Below, piece after piece: positions 54,761 through 64,000 of a DNA stretch of 64,000 bases. Where the stretch lies: NCBI GenBank assembly GCA_015060695.1, contig SUYA01000002.1, positions 62,001-126,000 on the forward strand, read 5' to 3'. Position numbers and translations under genes: made by a program. This DNA is from Mediterranea massiliensis. Lineage in GTDB: Bacteria > Bacteroidota > Bacteroidia > Bacteroidales > Bacteroidaceae. The notes beneath the pieces were generated by a model, which had not been told where the DNA came from, ran no database searches, and saw only the letters and a program-made list of their open reading frames with translations. How positions within the stretch are numbered: position 1 is the stretch's first letter; each line of letters begins with the position of its first letter.

Positions 54761-56080
54761 ATGAACAAAAAGAACAGACTTGTTGCATTACTCACCGTAA
54801 TGTTATGTGCTAATTTTGTGCCGGCACAAACCCAGAAGAGAATCATGCTAAGTTTAGAAGATATGTATAGCATGGCCGACAAGAACAGTCAAAGCATCAA
54901 AACTTATCGCATTGGTAAGGAGAGTGCCCACGAAGCATTGAAAGCTGCCAAATCACAGCGTTTGCCCGATATAGAGGCATCGTTGTCAGTCAGTTATTTA
55001 GGTAATGGATGGCTCGGCGATAGAGATTTCGGGAATGGCAAGAATATAGATATGCCTCATGTTGGAAACAACTTTGCCATAGAAGCCAGCCAAGTCATTT
55101 ATAGTGGTGGTGCCATCAGTAGTGGCATCCGATTGGCTGAATTAGGAGTAAAAATGAGTGAGCTGGACTATCTGAAGAATCAGCAAGAGATACGTTTTTT
55201 ACTGACCGGTTATTATCTTGACCTCTACAAACTAAGCAATCAAGAACAGGTATTGCTGGATAATTTGAAGTTGACAGCTCAAGTCATCAAGAACATGGAA
55301 GCACGCCAAAACGAAGGTACGGCTTTGAAAAACGATATTACTCGCTATGAGTTACAACGTGAAAACCTGCTATTACAACTGACAAAAGTAAGAGATACAC
55401 GGAAAATAATGAATCATCAACTGGTTACGACACTGCACCTGCCGGATGAAACAGTCATTCAACCCGATACTGCCCTGCTACATCAAGAGGTAGAAACTCT
55501 GACTGAGAGCTATTGGCAAGAAACAGCTACCCTACACAATGCCCATTTGAAACAAGCACAACTTGGAGTAGAAATAAGCCAACAACAAGTGCATTTGGAG
55601 CGTGCAGCTCAATTACCCAAAGTGGCATTAGTAGCAACCAACCATTTTGATGGCCCCATCACCATAGAAGTACCAGTCATCAATAAGAACTTCAACTATT
55701 GGTATATAGGTATTGGAATGCAATATAACCTGTCCTCACTGTTTAAAAGCAATAAGAAAGTAAAACAAGCTCGCCTCAATGCTCGACGTGCCCAAGAGCA
55801 ACAAGGGGTAACCGAAGAGCATATTAACCATGCCGTACAAGCCAGTCACATAAACTTTTTAACGGCTTTTAAAGAACTAAACACTCAAGTAAAGAGCGTT
55901 GAATTGGCACAACAGAACTACGATATCATTTACAACCGATACTGCAACGGGCTATCTTTACTGACAGATTTACTTGATGCCGGCAACATGAAACTCAGTG
56001 CTGAAATAGGTTTAGTCAATGCACGCATCAATGTTATCTACCACCATTATAAAATGAGATACATCACTCATACACTTTAA
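54761..56080 (+). CDS. TolC family outer-membrane efflux protein
   Basis: 439 residues from ATG 54761, where a signal peptide begins (cleavage near VPAQ). Two outer-membrane-efflux repeats form a helical barrel: KQAQLGVEISQQQVHLERAAQLPKV near 280 and ELAQQNYDIIYNRYCNGLSLLTDLLDA near the end. It is the outer-membrane duct of the tripartite pump encoded with the next two genes. Confidence 0.92.
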   Translation: MNKKNRLVALLTVMLCANFVPAQTQKRIMLSLEDMYSMADKNSQSIKTYRIGKESAHEALKAAKSQRLPDIEASLSVSYLGNGWLGDRDFGNGKNIDMPHVGNNFAIEASQVIYSGGAISSGIRLAELGVKMSELDYLKNQQEIRFLLTGYYLDLYKLSNQEQVLLDNLKLTAQVIKNMEARQNEGTALKNDITRYELQRENLLLQLTKVRDTRKIMNHQLVTTLHLPDETVIQPDTALLHQEVETLTESYWQETATLHNAHLKQAQLGVEISQQQVHLERAAQLPKVALVATNHFDGPITIEVPVINKNFNYWYIGIGMQYNLSSLFKSNKKVKQARLNARRAQEQQGVTEEHINHAVQASHINFLTAFKELNTQVKSVELAQQNYDIIYNRYCNGLSLLTDLLDAGNMKLSAEIGLVNARINVIYHHYKMRYITHTL

Positions 56081-56111
56081 CAGTAACTACTATTTAAAAA
56101 AAAGAATAATT

Positions 56112-57146
56112 ATGATTACAAGAAAAGTACAACGTTTAATTTACAACTCACTGATTATTTGCTTCCTTTTAGGTGGATTCGTTTATATCTGTTCCAGATT
56201 TGTACATTTAGGGAATGTAGAGTGGACAGACAATGCACAAATACGTCAACACATTACCCCTATTAATAGCCGTATCACAGGATTTATCAAAGAAATACGT
56301 TTCAATGAGTTTCAAAAAGTCAGGAAAGGAGACACATTGGTTGTTATTGAAGATAGTGAATTTCGCTTAAGATTGGCTCAGGCAGAGGCCGATTTAGCCA
56401 ATGCACTGGCCGGTCATAGAGCAACAAGTGTAGGCATTGCTACCATGCACAACAACCTCGGCATCAGCGATGCTGCCATCACAGAGGTAAGTGTACAGAT
56501 GGAAAATGCAAAGCGCGAGTTGCTGCGTTATGAACAATTATTAAAGGAAGAAGCTGTTACCAAGCAACAATATGACCACGTAAAAACCACTTATGAAGCC
56601 ATACAAGCTCGCTACGAACAAGTTTTGCGAGCCAAAGAATCTACTTCCTTATCTAAAAAAGAGCAGACACAACGATTAGGACAAAATGAAGCCGGCATCC
56701 GTTTGGCCGAAACGGCTGTCGATTTGGCCAAACTGAATCTTTCATATACCATTATAACTGCTGCTTGCGATGGCATAACCGGCCGACTTGACATCCATGA
56801 AGGTCAATTGGTACAGCCCGGACAAACGATGGTGAACATTGTTGATGATAGCGACCTTTGGGTGATAGCCAATTATCGGGAAACTCAACTACACAATATC
56901 CATATCAATGCTGAGGTAGAAATAATAGTAGATGCCGTTCCCGACATCATATACAAAGGGAAAGTTGAAAGCATCAGTGACGCTACCGGGGCAGCTTTTT
57001 CACTTATACCGCAAGACAATGCCAGTGGCAACTTCGTTAAGGTAGAACAACGTGTCCCTATACGCATTTCATTGGCTGATAACTCTCTTGAAGCTTTAGC
57101 CCGGCTGCGTGCCGGCTTGAATGTTGAATGTAAAATAAAATATTAG
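56112..57146 (+). CDS. HlyD/EmrA family periplasmic adaptor
   Basis: 344 residues. One N-terminal membrane helix (about 10-30), lipoyl half-motif GFIKEIRFNEFQKVRKGDTL near 65, a coiled-coil hairpin (about 90-200), second lipoyl DGITGRLDIHEGQLVQPGQT near 220, and a beta-barrel with DLWVIANYRETQL. It links the MFS pump to the TolC-like duct. It lies 31 bases after TolC and three before the MFS gene. Confidence 0.93.
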   Translation: MITRKVQRLIYNSLIICFLLGGFVYICSRFVHLGNVEWTDNAQIRQHITPINSRITGFIKEIRFNEFQKVRKGDTLVVIEDSEFRLRLAQAEADLANALAGHRATSVGIATMHNNLGISDAAITEVSVQMENAKRELLRYEQLLKEEAVTKQQYDHVKTTYEAIQARYEQVLRAKESTSLSKKEQTQRLGQNEAGIRLAETAVDLAKLNLSYTIITAACDGITGRLDIHEGQLVQPGQTMVNIVDDSDLWVIANYRETQLHNIHINAEVEIIVDAVPDIIYKGKVESISDATGAAFSLIPQDNASGNFVKVEQRVPIRISLADNSLEALARLRAGLNVECKIKY

Positions 57147-57149
57147 GCC

Positions 57150-58757
57150 ATGACTTCATCTACTCAGCATGGCGCATTTGCCATGCCTATGTTTAACAGC
57201 TTTGTGCCAAGTAGCATCCGGCCCTGGATTTACCTGCTTTTTGCGTTTACCTTCCAGCTTTCCGGTGGGGTCTATTTGGGTTCTCTGAACCACATGATAG
57301 GCTCTACAGCCCTGATGCGCGAGGACTTATTGATGTGCATGTATGCCAATTTGGCCGGCATGGCTATTTATTTTCCTTTACTGTTTCGCATGAAGTTCCG
57401 TTTCACCAATAAGACACTGCTTACTTCGGCGGCAACGGGTGTGTTGCTGTGCAACTTGTTTGCACCGCACATCACTTTTCTGCCTTTATTGTGGCTCGTT
57501 TGTTTTATTGAAGGTATTTGTAAAATACAAGGGACTTTTGAATGTATGTCTAACATTCAATTATGGCTTACCCCGAAACGTGATTTTACCATATTTTTTC
57601 CGGTACTACACATTGTTATTCTTTGTAGCATTCAGTTGTCCGACTTGCTGACTGTTTACTTAGCACATTACTTTAGTTGGGAATTTATGCATTGGTTTAT
57701 TTGTGGCATTATGATAATAGACCTGTTGGTGCTGCGCACTTGCATCTGTCACTTCCGCTTCATGCGCAAATTTCCTCTGTTCGGCATTGATTGGTTGGGT
57801 GGTGCTCTTTGGGCAGCCTTTAGTTTGCAAGTAGCTTTCATCTTCGATTATGGTGATTGGTATGATTGGTGGAACAGTCCGATTATTAGGCAAGTTACAT
57901 TTACTTCATTGGCTACCCTCATCATTGCTGTTTGGCGGATGCATACCATTCGTCATCCTTTTTTGGAACCGGCAATGTGGAAATATAAAAGACTTCTACC
58001 CCTGCTACTACTTATAACATTGGTAGAGGGTTTCTTGGCCACCGAGCATGTACTCGAAGAGGTGTTTTACGAAGAGGTGATGCACTATCACGAAACCGTA
58101 TTCGTACAGCTTAACTGGTGGGCCATTGTTGGTATTCTCGGTGGTTGTGGTTTCTCTTTTTGGTGGATGCATCTGCAAAAGCTAAACTACATCAAACTGA
58201 TATTGGTAGGGTTTGGTATTCTTATCTGTTACTTGATGGGCTATTATTTCATCATCAGTTCAGATATCCACCTATCGCAACTCTACCCGATTGTATTTTG
58301 TCGTGGATTTGCCTATTCGATACTGAGCATTGTATTCATTACCTCGTTACAACAATTGATGAGCTTTCCTCATTTTTTTCAAAGTTTAGGTGTATTCAAT
58401 ATGCTCCATATGGTAGTGGGTGGCGTATTAGGAGCAGCGATATATACCCAAGGTCTCTCTTATTATATCCCCGACAACCTGTCACGATATGGCAGCTATG
58501 TAGATAATGTATCCTTCAGCCGCTCTCCTTTTCCGTTCAATGAATATATGGAAGAATTCATTCTACAAATGATGGAAATCAGCATCAAGCAAATCTATGG
58601 GTGGGTCATCTATGGCTGCATCTTCCTATTTTTACTTCTGTTGATATGGGATGCTCCTATCCGTCGGCAGCATTTAAAAAAAATTCCCAATTGGAAAGAT
58701 GTAGGACGCGAAGTAAAGAACTCCTATTGGCGAGTACGCAACAAGCAAATAAAGTAA
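57150..58757 (+). CDS. MFS transporter, EmrB/DHA2 type
   Basis: 535 residues, about 14 hydrophobic helices, as in the DHA2 group. It is adjacent to an EmrA-like adaptor and a TolC-like protein, which makes an EmrAB-TolC type drug or metabolite exporter likely. The usual MFS loop motif A is weak. The C-terminus is basic and cytoplasmic. No regulator gene is next to the operon. Confidence 0.88.
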   Translation: MTSSTQHGAFAMPMFNSFVPSSIRPWIYLLFAFTFQLSGGVYLGSLNHMIGSTALMREDLLMCMYANLAGMAIYFPLLFRMKFRFTNKTLLTSAATGVLLCNLFAPHITFLPLLWLVCFIEGICKIQGTFECMSNIQLWLTPKRDFTIFFPVLHIVILCSIQLSDLLTVYLAHYFSWEFMHWFICGIMIIDLLVLRTCICHFRFMRKFPLFGIDWLGGALWAAFSLQVAFIFDYGDWYDWWNSPIIRQVTFTSLATLIIAVWRMHTIRHPFLEPAMWKYKRLLPLLLLITLVEGFLATEHVLEEVFYEEVMHYHETVFVQLNWWAIVGILGGCGFSFWWMHLQKLNYIKLILVGFGILICYLMGYYFIISSDIHLSQLYPIVFCRGFAYSILSIVFITSLQQLMSFPHFFQSLGVFNMLHMVVGGVLGAAIYTQGLSYYIPDNLSRYGSYVDNVSFSRSPFPFNEYMEEFILQMMEISIKQIYGWVIYGCIFLFLLLLIWDAPIRRQHLKKIPNWKDVGREVKNSYWRVRNKQIK

Positions 58758-58815
58758 ATATATTAGTAGAAACTTACCCCAATCAGGAAAAGACAGCACC
58801 CGGAAATGGGTTGTT

Positions 58816-58903
58816 CAACTACCTATAGGTAGAAGGGCAACTACCTATAAGTAGTTAGTCATCTACCTATAGGTAGTTAGTCATTTAGCTATAGGTAGTT
58901 GAG
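58816..58903. repeat. Four 22-bp tandem units with palindromic core
   Basis: Units begin at 58816, 58838, 58860 and 58882. Three keep the core CTACCTATAGGTAG or one change from it; this 14-base core is a perfect palindrome. The array lies 58 bases after the MFS stop. The remaining gap to 59068 is AT-rich with nothing else seen. Confidence 0.9.
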
Positions 58904-59068
58904 TAACTTACTAAAGGATGTTTCCATTGACTCCAACTTGTAAAGATTAATTTACTATTTACAGCAAAGATAATCAATTCTATTTTAAGATTGACAAACA
59001 AGAATTCGGCGTAATTTAGCTACGAAATAAAATCTTAATAAAATAGTAATGGAGTGAAATAAATTAAC

Positions 59069-59076
59069 TATCTTTG
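59069..59076 (+). promoter_or_regulatory. -7 element TATCTTTG for hpt
   Basis: TAnnTTTG match 27 bases before the hpt start. Confidence 0.6.
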
Positions 59077-59102
59077 TTGCCAATTTAATAATATGCCGTA
59101 AT

Positions 59103-59645
59103 ATGGACATTATAGCAATTAAAGACAAAAGCTTTAAAATTTCTATCAACGAAGAAACTATCTTGAAAGAGGTAGATAGGATAGCTGCTGCTATCAGTCA
59201 AAATCTTGCCGACAAGAATCCTCTATTTCTATGTATCTTGAACGGTTCGTTCATGTTTGCCGCCGACTTAATGAAGCGCATAACTATTCCTTGTGAAATT
59301 TCGTTTGTTAAGCTGGCTTCTTACCAAGGCATTGCCTCAACCGGTAAAATTACTGAAGTAATCGGCCTCAATGAAGACATTAACGGACGATGCATAGTGA
59401 TAATAGAAGACATTGTAGATACCGGATTGACCATGCAACGCTTGCTTGAAACATTAAAAGCCAAAAATCCGGCCGAAATTCATATTGCTACGCTATTGAT
59501 GAAACCCGAAAAGCTACAAGTGCCATTGAATGTAGAATATGTAGCTATGAATATCCCCAACGACTTCATTGTAGGCTACGGATTGGATTACGACGGGTTG
59601 GGAAGAAACTTCAAGGACATTTATACAGTAATAGAGAACGAATAA
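59103..59645 (+). CDS. hpt: Hypoxanthine phosphoribosyltransferase
   Basis: 180 residues. The PRPP loop VIIEDIVDTGLTM near 99-111, LNGSFMFAADL near 42 and VGYGLDYDGLGRNF near 158 are standard for Hpt. It salvages hypoxanthine and guanine to IMP and GMP. The adk gene follows after 91 bases. Confidence 0.94.
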   Translation: MDIIAIKDKSFKISINEETILKEVDRIAAAISQNLADKNPLFLCILNGSFMFAADLMKRITIPCEISFVKLASYQGIASTGKITEVIGLNEDINGRCIVIIEDIVDTGLTMQRLLETLKAKNPAEIHIATLLMKPEKLQVPLNVEYVAMNIPNDFIVGYGLDYDGLGRNFKDIYTVIENE

Positions 59646-59736
59646 CAAATATTTTTTTTGACTAAAACTGAAAAGATGTATGCTACACTGCACAAACAAC
59701 AACGCATACTCATCAGTAAAATAAGAACGTAAAGAT

Positions 59737-60312
59737 ATGCTAAACATTGTAATTTTTGGAGGTCCCGGCTCTGGGAAGGGAACTCAAAGCGAACGCATCG
59801 TTGCCCAATATGGCATCAATCACATCTCAACCGGCGAAGTGCTACGTGCCGAAATCAAAAAAGGAAGTGAATTGGGTAAAACAGCACAAGGATTTATCGA
59901 CAACGGACAGTTGATACCCGATGCACTGATGATTGACATTCTGGCCGGTGTATTAGACAGCTTCACCGAAAGCAAAGGTGTAATTTTCGACGGCTTCCCC
60001 CGTACCATACCTCAAGCCGAAGCACTGAAGAAAATGCTGGCCGAACGCAATCAAACCGTAAGCATCATGCTCGACTTGGATGTGCCCGACGAAGAATTGG
60101 TTACCCGACTCATCAAACGTGGAAAGGAAAGTGGACGTGCCGACGACAACGAAGAAACCATCAAGAAACGTCTGAACGTATATCACAACCAAACAGCACC
60201 ACTCATCGACTGGTACAAGAACGAAGGACAATATTGCCACATTACCGGTGTAGGTAGCATGGATGGCATTTTCAATGACATCTGCCACGCCATTGACAAG
60301 GTAAAAGAGTAA
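59737..60312 (+). CDS. adk: Adenylate kinase
   Basis: 191 residues, the short form without the zinc-binding LID. P-loop GGPGSGKGTQ near 8, FDGFPRT near 84-90, LID segment KRGKESGRADDNEETI near 127. It equilibrates ATP, ADP and AMP. It is followed after 33 bases by obgE. Confidence 0.96.
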   Translation: MLNIVIFGGPGSGKGTQSERIVAQYGINHISTGEVLRAEIKKGSELGKTAQGFIDNGQLIPDALMIDILAGVLDSFTESKGVIFDGFPRTIPQAEALKKMLAERNQTVSIMLDLDVPDEELVTRLIKRGKESGRADDNEETIKKRLNVYHNQTAPLIDWYKNEGQYCHITGVGSMDGIFNDICHAIDKVKE

Positions 60313-60345
60313 GAAACTAAAGTAATCCATTCAAAGAGGTGAAGT

Positions 60346-61524
60346 ATGGCTGAAAGTAATTTCGTTGATTATGTAAAGATTTACTGCCGTTCAGGGAAAG
60401 GCGGAAGAGGTTCAACCCACATGCGCCGAGCCAAATATGCTCCTAACGGAGGTCCTGACGGAGGAGACGGCGGACGTGGAGGACACATTATATTAAAAGG
60501 TAATCGCAATTATTGGACACTGCTTCACCTGCGCTATGACCGTCACATCATGGCCGGGCATGGAGAGTCGGGCTCTAAAAACCGTAGTTTTGGGAAAGAC
60601 GGCGCCGATAAAGTCATAGAAGTTCCTTGCGGAACAGTTGTCTATAATGCCGAAACTGGAGAATACATCTGTGACGTTACCGAACATGACCAAAAAGTCA
60701 TCCTACTGAAAGGAGGACGTGGAGGGTTGGGTAACTGGCATTTCAAAACTCCAACCCGCCAAGCACCCCGATTTGCACAACCCGGTGAACCCATGCAGGA
60801 AATGACAGTCATCATGGAGCTGAAACTACTTGCCGACGTAGGTTTAGTAGGCTTCCCCAACGCCGGAAAATCTACACTACTCTCTTCCGTTTCATCGGCA
60901 AAGCCCAAAATTGCCAACTATCCGTTTACCACAATGGAACCAATGCTGGGCATCGTATCCTATAGAGAAGGCAAATCATTTGTAATGGCCGACATTCCCG
61001 GCATTATCGAAGGAGCCAGTGCTGGAAAAGGATTAGGAATACGCTTCTTGCGACACATCGAACGCAATTCACTGCTGCTATTTATGGTACCTGCCGACAG
61101 CGATGACATCCGCAAGGAATATGAAATTCTGTTGAACGAGTTGCGAACCTTCAATCCGGAAATGTTAGACAAACAACGTGTACTGGCCATCACCAAAAGT
61201 GACATGCTGGATGAAGAACTGATGGACGAAATTGAGCCAACCTTACCCGAAGGCATCCCGCACATCTTCATCTCATCCATAACAGGTATGGGCATCAATG
61301 TCTTAAAAGACATCTTGTGGGAAGAACTGAACAAAGAGAGCAACAAGATAGAAGGCAAAATTGAAAGTATTGCCCACCGCTCCAAAGACCTCAGTTACCT
61401 GCAAAAAGAACTTGCCGACGAAGGAGAAGACGAAGACTTCGATTTTGAATACATTGACAATGACGATGATGACATCGAAGACTTTGAAGATTTTGAATAC
61501 GAAGAAGATTGGGACGAAGAATGA
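60346..61524 (+). CDS. obgE: GTPase ObgE/CgtA
   Basis: 392 residues. The glycine-rich Obg domain (1-158, [20 protein letters not shown]) is followed by the G domain: [20 protein letters not shown] (G1), [10 protein letters not shown] (G3) and ITKSD (G4). The C-terminus is a long acidic tail of Asp and Glu (about 365-392) instead of a defined OCT domain. It acts in ribosome assembly and stress signalling. The stop overlaps the next start (ATGA). Confidence 0.96.
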   Translation: MAESNFVDYVKIYCRSGKGGRGSTHMRRAKYAPNGGPDGGDGGRGGHIILKGNRNYWTLLHLRYDRHIMAGHGESGSKNRSFGKDGADKVIEVPCGTVVYNAETGEYICDVTEHDQKVILLKGGRGGLGNWHFKTPTRQAPRFAQPGEPMQEMTVIMELKLLADVGLVGFPNAGKSTLLSSVSSAKPKIANYPFTTMEPMLGIVSYREGKSFVMADIPGIIEGASAGKGLGIRFLRHIERNSLLLFMVPADSDDIRKEYEILLNELRTFNPEMLDKQRVLAITKSDMLDEELMDEIEPTLPEGIPHIFISSITGMGINVLKDILWEELNKESNKIEGKIESIAHRSKDLSYLQKELADEGEDEDFDFEYIDNDDDDIEDFEDFEYEEDWDEE

Positions 61525-62294
61525 TCTATTACCCGATAAAAGGAGTCACCTCGTTCAGTACAACTCGTGAGGGTGGATATAGCAAAGGGAACTATGCCAG
61601 CATGAATTGTACCCCCTATACCGGAGACAATATGCAAGCCGTACAACGCAACCAACAATTGCTTTGTGCGGCTTTGCCACATCCATCCCCAAAACTGATT
61701 ATCCCTTATCAGACACACGGCACGAAATGCTGTCACATAGACCAAACGTTTCTGTCGATGACCGACAACGAACAACACCAAGCATTACAAGGCATCGATG
61801 CTGTAATTAGCAAAGAAATCAATGTTTGCCTATGCGTTTCAACAGCCGACTGTATCCCCATCCTACTCTATGACCAACAAGAAAAAGTCATAGCCACCAT
61901 TCATGCCGGATGGAGAGGCAGTGTTGGGAAAATTGTAACCATCTGTTTTGAAGAGATGCAACGTTTATATAGTTGCAAAGGAGAAAATATTCAAGCCGTT
62001 ATCGGACCGGGAATCTCACTCGATGCCTTCGAAGTAGGCGACGAAGTGTACGAAGCATTTCAAAATAATGGATTTCCAATGGAGTACATCTCACAATGGC
62101 ATCCAGAAACACACAAATGGCACATCGATTTACCAGCCGCTAACTACCTGCAACTGTTAGACCTCGAAGTACCCGAAAAACAGATTTATCATTCAAACAT
62201 TTGTACATTTACCCGTTATCAAGAGTTCTTTTCAGCCCGTCGAATGGGCATACATTCAGGAAGAATTCTGACGGGAATCATGATTAATTCATAG
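61521..62294 (+). CDS. pgeF: Peptidoglycan editing factor PgeF (laccase-domain, YfiH/YlmD family)
   Basis: 257 residues from ATG 61521, coupled to obgE by the ATGA overlap; a TTG upstream at 61509 is unlikely. Metal ligands typical of the family are present: [18 protein letters not shown], and [11 protein letters not shown] (here IHAGWRG). Members release wrongly added L-serine from peptidoglycan or act on purine nucleosides. Confidence 0.9.
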   Translation: MIYYPIKGVTSFSTTREGGYSKGNYASMNCTPYTGDNMQAVQRNQQLLCAALPHPSPKLIIPYQTHGTKCCHIDQTFLSMTDNEQHQALQGIDAVISKEINVCLCVSTADCIPILLYDQQEKVIATIHAGWRGSVGKIVTICFEEMQRLYSCKGENIQAVIGPGISLDAFEVGDEVYEAFQNNGFPMEYISQWHPETHKWHIDLPAANYLQLLDLEVPEKQIYHSNICTFTRYQEFFSARRMGIHSGRILTGIMINS

Positions 62295-62300
62295 AAGAAA

Positions 62301-62969
62301 ATGAAATTCAACATCACTGTAGCTGAAGAAATCAAACAACGTTGCCCCAATTTTCGAGGAGCTGCTGTATTTGCTCCTGTAAAAAACAGTAGTTATAGCG
62401 AAGGCTTATGGAAAGAGATTGCTACTTTTACCAAAGAATTGCAAGCTACCGAAACCACTGAAAGCATCAAAAACCAACGAGCCATCGAGGCTACCCGACA
62501 AGCCTATCGTGTTTGTGGGAAAGACCCCAGTCGCTATCGTCCCAGTGCAGAAGCTTTACGCAGAAGATTACTTCGTGGCATCGACCTCTATCAAATTGAC
62601 ACATTGGTTGATTTAATCAACCTGGTTTCGCTTCGCACAGGATTCTCCATTGGCGGATTTGATGCAGATAAAATTCAAGGTACTGACCTTTGTTTGGGTA
62701 TCGGAAAAGCAGATGAGCCATTCGAAGGCATCGGACGCGGCACGCTAAACATCGAAGGATTGCCTATTTACAGAGACTCCATAGGAGGAATTGGTACCCC
62801 AACCAGCGACCATGAGCGCACAAAAATGGGATTGGAAACCACCCATATTTTAGCCCTTATCAATGGTTATAGCGGAGAAGACGGACTGAAAGAGGCTGCC
62901 GAAATGATACTTGAATTGCTAAAGAAGTATGCCGACACCGATAATGGAGGTGAAATAATTTATTATTAA
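62301..62969 (+). CDS. B3/B4 tRNA-binding domain protein
   Basis: 222 residues. The body matches the B3/B4 domain of the PheRS beta subunit as a free-standing protein: YRVCGKDPSRYRPSAEALRRR near 68, LVDLINLVSLRTGFSIGGFD near 106 and SDHERTKMGLET near 178. Stand-alone forms are suspected to edit or bind charged tRNA, but this is not established. It begins six bases after pgeF, so co-transcribed. Confidence 0.88.
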   Translation: MKFNITVAEEIKQRCPNFRGAAVFAPVKNSSYSEGLWKEIATFTKELQATETTESIKNQRAIEATRQAYRVCGKDPSRYRPSAEALRRRLLRGIDLYQIDTLVDLINLVSLRTGFSIGGFDADKIQGTDLCLGIGKADEPFEGIGRGTLNIEGLPIYRDSIGGIGTPTSDHERTKMGLETTHILALINGYSGEDGLKEAAEMILELLKKYADTDNGGEIIYY

Positions 62970-63049
62970 GAGTCACAGAAAAAGAATGTTTTTTGAGGAT
63001 AACACATTTTTTTTATGGAAAACGTAGAAAGGATTTTACTACTTTCCAT

Positions 63050-63057
63050 TATCTTTG
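63050..63057 (+). promoter_or_regulatory. -7 element TATCTTTG for phoH
   Basis: TAnnTTTG match 23 bases before the phoH start. Confidence 0.6.
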
Positions 63058-63080
63058 CGTTTTAAAGCAAAAGAAACTGA

Positions 63081-64000
63081 ATGATAGAAAAACTAATAGT
63101 ATTGGAAGATATTGATCCCGTCATTTTCTATGGCGTGAACAATACCAACATGCAACTGATAAAAGCTTTATATCCCAAGTTGCGCATCGTAGCCCGCGGC
63201 AATATTATCAAAGTGCTTGGCGACGAAGAGGAAATGTGTGCTTTTGAAGAAAACATCCTCAAATTAGAAAGATATTGTGCCGAATATAATTCGCTGAAAG
63301 AAGAAGTCATCATAGACATTATTAAAGGAAACAAACCGCAAGCCGAAAAAAGTGGGAATGTCATTGTATTCAGTGTTACCGGAAAACCTATTATTCCCCG
63401 CAGCGAAAATCAACAAAAACTGGTCGATGAATTCTACAAGAACGATATGCTGTTTGCCATTGGCCCTGCAGGTTCGGGAAAAACCTACACGGCCATAGCA
63501 TTGGCAGTACGTGCTTTAAAAAACAAAGAGATAAAAAAAATCATTTTAAGCCGCCCTGCAGTAGAAGCCGGTGAAAAGTTAGGGTTTCTGCCCGGTGACA
63601 TGAAAGAAAAGATTGACCCCTACTTACAACCTCTCTACGATGCACTACAAGACATGATACCGGCTGCCAAGCTAAAAGAATACATGGAATTAAACATCAT
63701 ACAAATAGCTCCATTAGCCTTTATGCGTGGCCGCACACTGAACGATGCTGTTGTCATCCTCGATGAAGCTCAGAACACTACCTCTGCACAAATAAAAATG
63801 TTCCTTACCCGAATGGGGATGAACACTAAGATGATAGTAACCGGTGACATGACACAGATAGACCTTCCTACATCGCAAACATCAGGCTTGGTGCAAGCCT
63901 TGAAAATATTGAAAGGAGTGAAAGGTATCAGTTTTATAGAATTGAACAAGAAAGACATTGTGCGCCATAAATTAGTAACGAAAATTGTGGAAGCATATGA
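63081..64000 (+). CDS. phoH: PhoH family ATPase (3' end outside window)
   Basis: The frame is open from ATG 63081 to the window end, 306 codons. An N-terminal KH-like segment (1-110) precedes the ATPase: Walker A AIGPAGSGKTYTAIA near 129-143, RPAVEAGEKLGFLPGDMKEK near 157, and Walker B VVILDEAQNTT near 221-231, TGDMTQIDLP near 255. PhoH-like proteins are suspected RNA helicases or ribonuclease partners. The stop lies just beyond the window. Confidence 0.93.
   Translation, partial: MIEKLIVLEDIDPVIFYGVNNTNMQLIKALYPKLRIVARGNIIKVLGDEEEMCAFEENILKLERYCAEYNSLKEEVIIDIIKGNKPQAEKSGNVIVFSVTGKPIIPRSENQQKLVDEFYKNDMLFAIGPAGSGKTYTAIALAVRALKNKEIKKIILSRPAVEAGEKLGFLPGDMKEKIDPYLQPLYDALQDMIPAAKLKEYMELNIIQIAPLAFMRGRTLNDAVVILDEAQNTTSAQIKMFLTRMGMNTKMIVTGDMTQIDLPTSQTSGLVQALKILKGVKGISFIELNKKDIVRHKLVTKIVEAY

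Noticed and set aside
58816-58903. The 22-bp units as a CRISPR array
   Set aside because: Units abut with no spacers, are palindromic and short, and no cas gene is present.

Overview
The window is chromosomal DNA of a gut-type Bacteroidales bacterium, most likely Bacteroides or Phocaeicola. The evidence is SusC/SusD pairs, a hybrid two-component regulator, fimbrillin-type lipoproteins, many lipobox signal peptides, and repeated TAnnTTTG promoter -7 elements in place of sigma70 boxes. No phage, transposase, integrase or CRISPR array was seen. Assignments rest on reading motifs by eye; no database search was run.

Layout. 1-2.6 kb: the tail of a DUF4270-like gene, then a 6-bladed propeller lipoprotein and a broken DUF1573 lipoprotein. 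These lie between two 355-bp direct repeats that carry the DUF4270 tail, its terminator and the last codons of an AraC gene. 2.6-7 kb: an AraC regulator divergent from GH2 and GH51 enzymes (arabinose-containing glycans). 7-11.7 kb: an alpha-glucan operon (GH57, GT4/5 glycogen synthase-like, GH133 debranching enzyme). 12 kb: a Crp/Fnr regulator. 12.6-32.5 kb: a polysaccharide utilization locus. Its minus-strand operon runs GH88, SusC, SusD, DUF5017-type surface protein, PL29/DUF4955-like lyase and three fimbrillin-type lipoproteins, and ends at a terminator. A PL8 lyase with its own promoter follows, and a hybrid sensor-regulator is divergent. The enzyme set resembles the chondroitin/dermatan/hyaluronan locus of B. 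thetaiotaomicron but has no sulfatase, so an unsulfated glycosaminoglycan such as hyaluronan is a reasonable guess.

32.5-33.5 kb holds no gene but has an 11/22-bp periodic repeat array. 33.5-36.5 kb: a PIN toxin-antitoxin pair, a GMP synthase with a collapsed glutaminase domain behind a leader ORF, and MscL. 36.6-46.2 kb: housekeeping genes (GAPDH, M3 peptidase, dCMP deaminase, S41 protease, 5-FTHF cyclo-ligase, DUF721, RecF, a TPR protein, lumazine synthase) and two tRNAs (Tyr, Gly). 46.2-54.6 kb: GH30 with a dicarboxylate-type symporter, a second periodic array, DUF3256, methionine sulfoxide reductase, an EamA transporter, TruA, DUF5715 and Nnr. 54.7-58.8 kb: a TolC/HlyD/MFS efflux operon, followed by a third 22-bp array. 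59-64 kb: Hpt, Adk, ObgE, PgeF, a B3/B4 protein and the start of PhoH.

The points most worth a second look are the three 22-bp-period intergenic arrays, the GMP synthase lacking its glutaminase triad, the repeat-flanked insertion at the left end, and the fimbrillin-rich glycosaminoglycan-type locus with a DUF1573-PL8 fusion.
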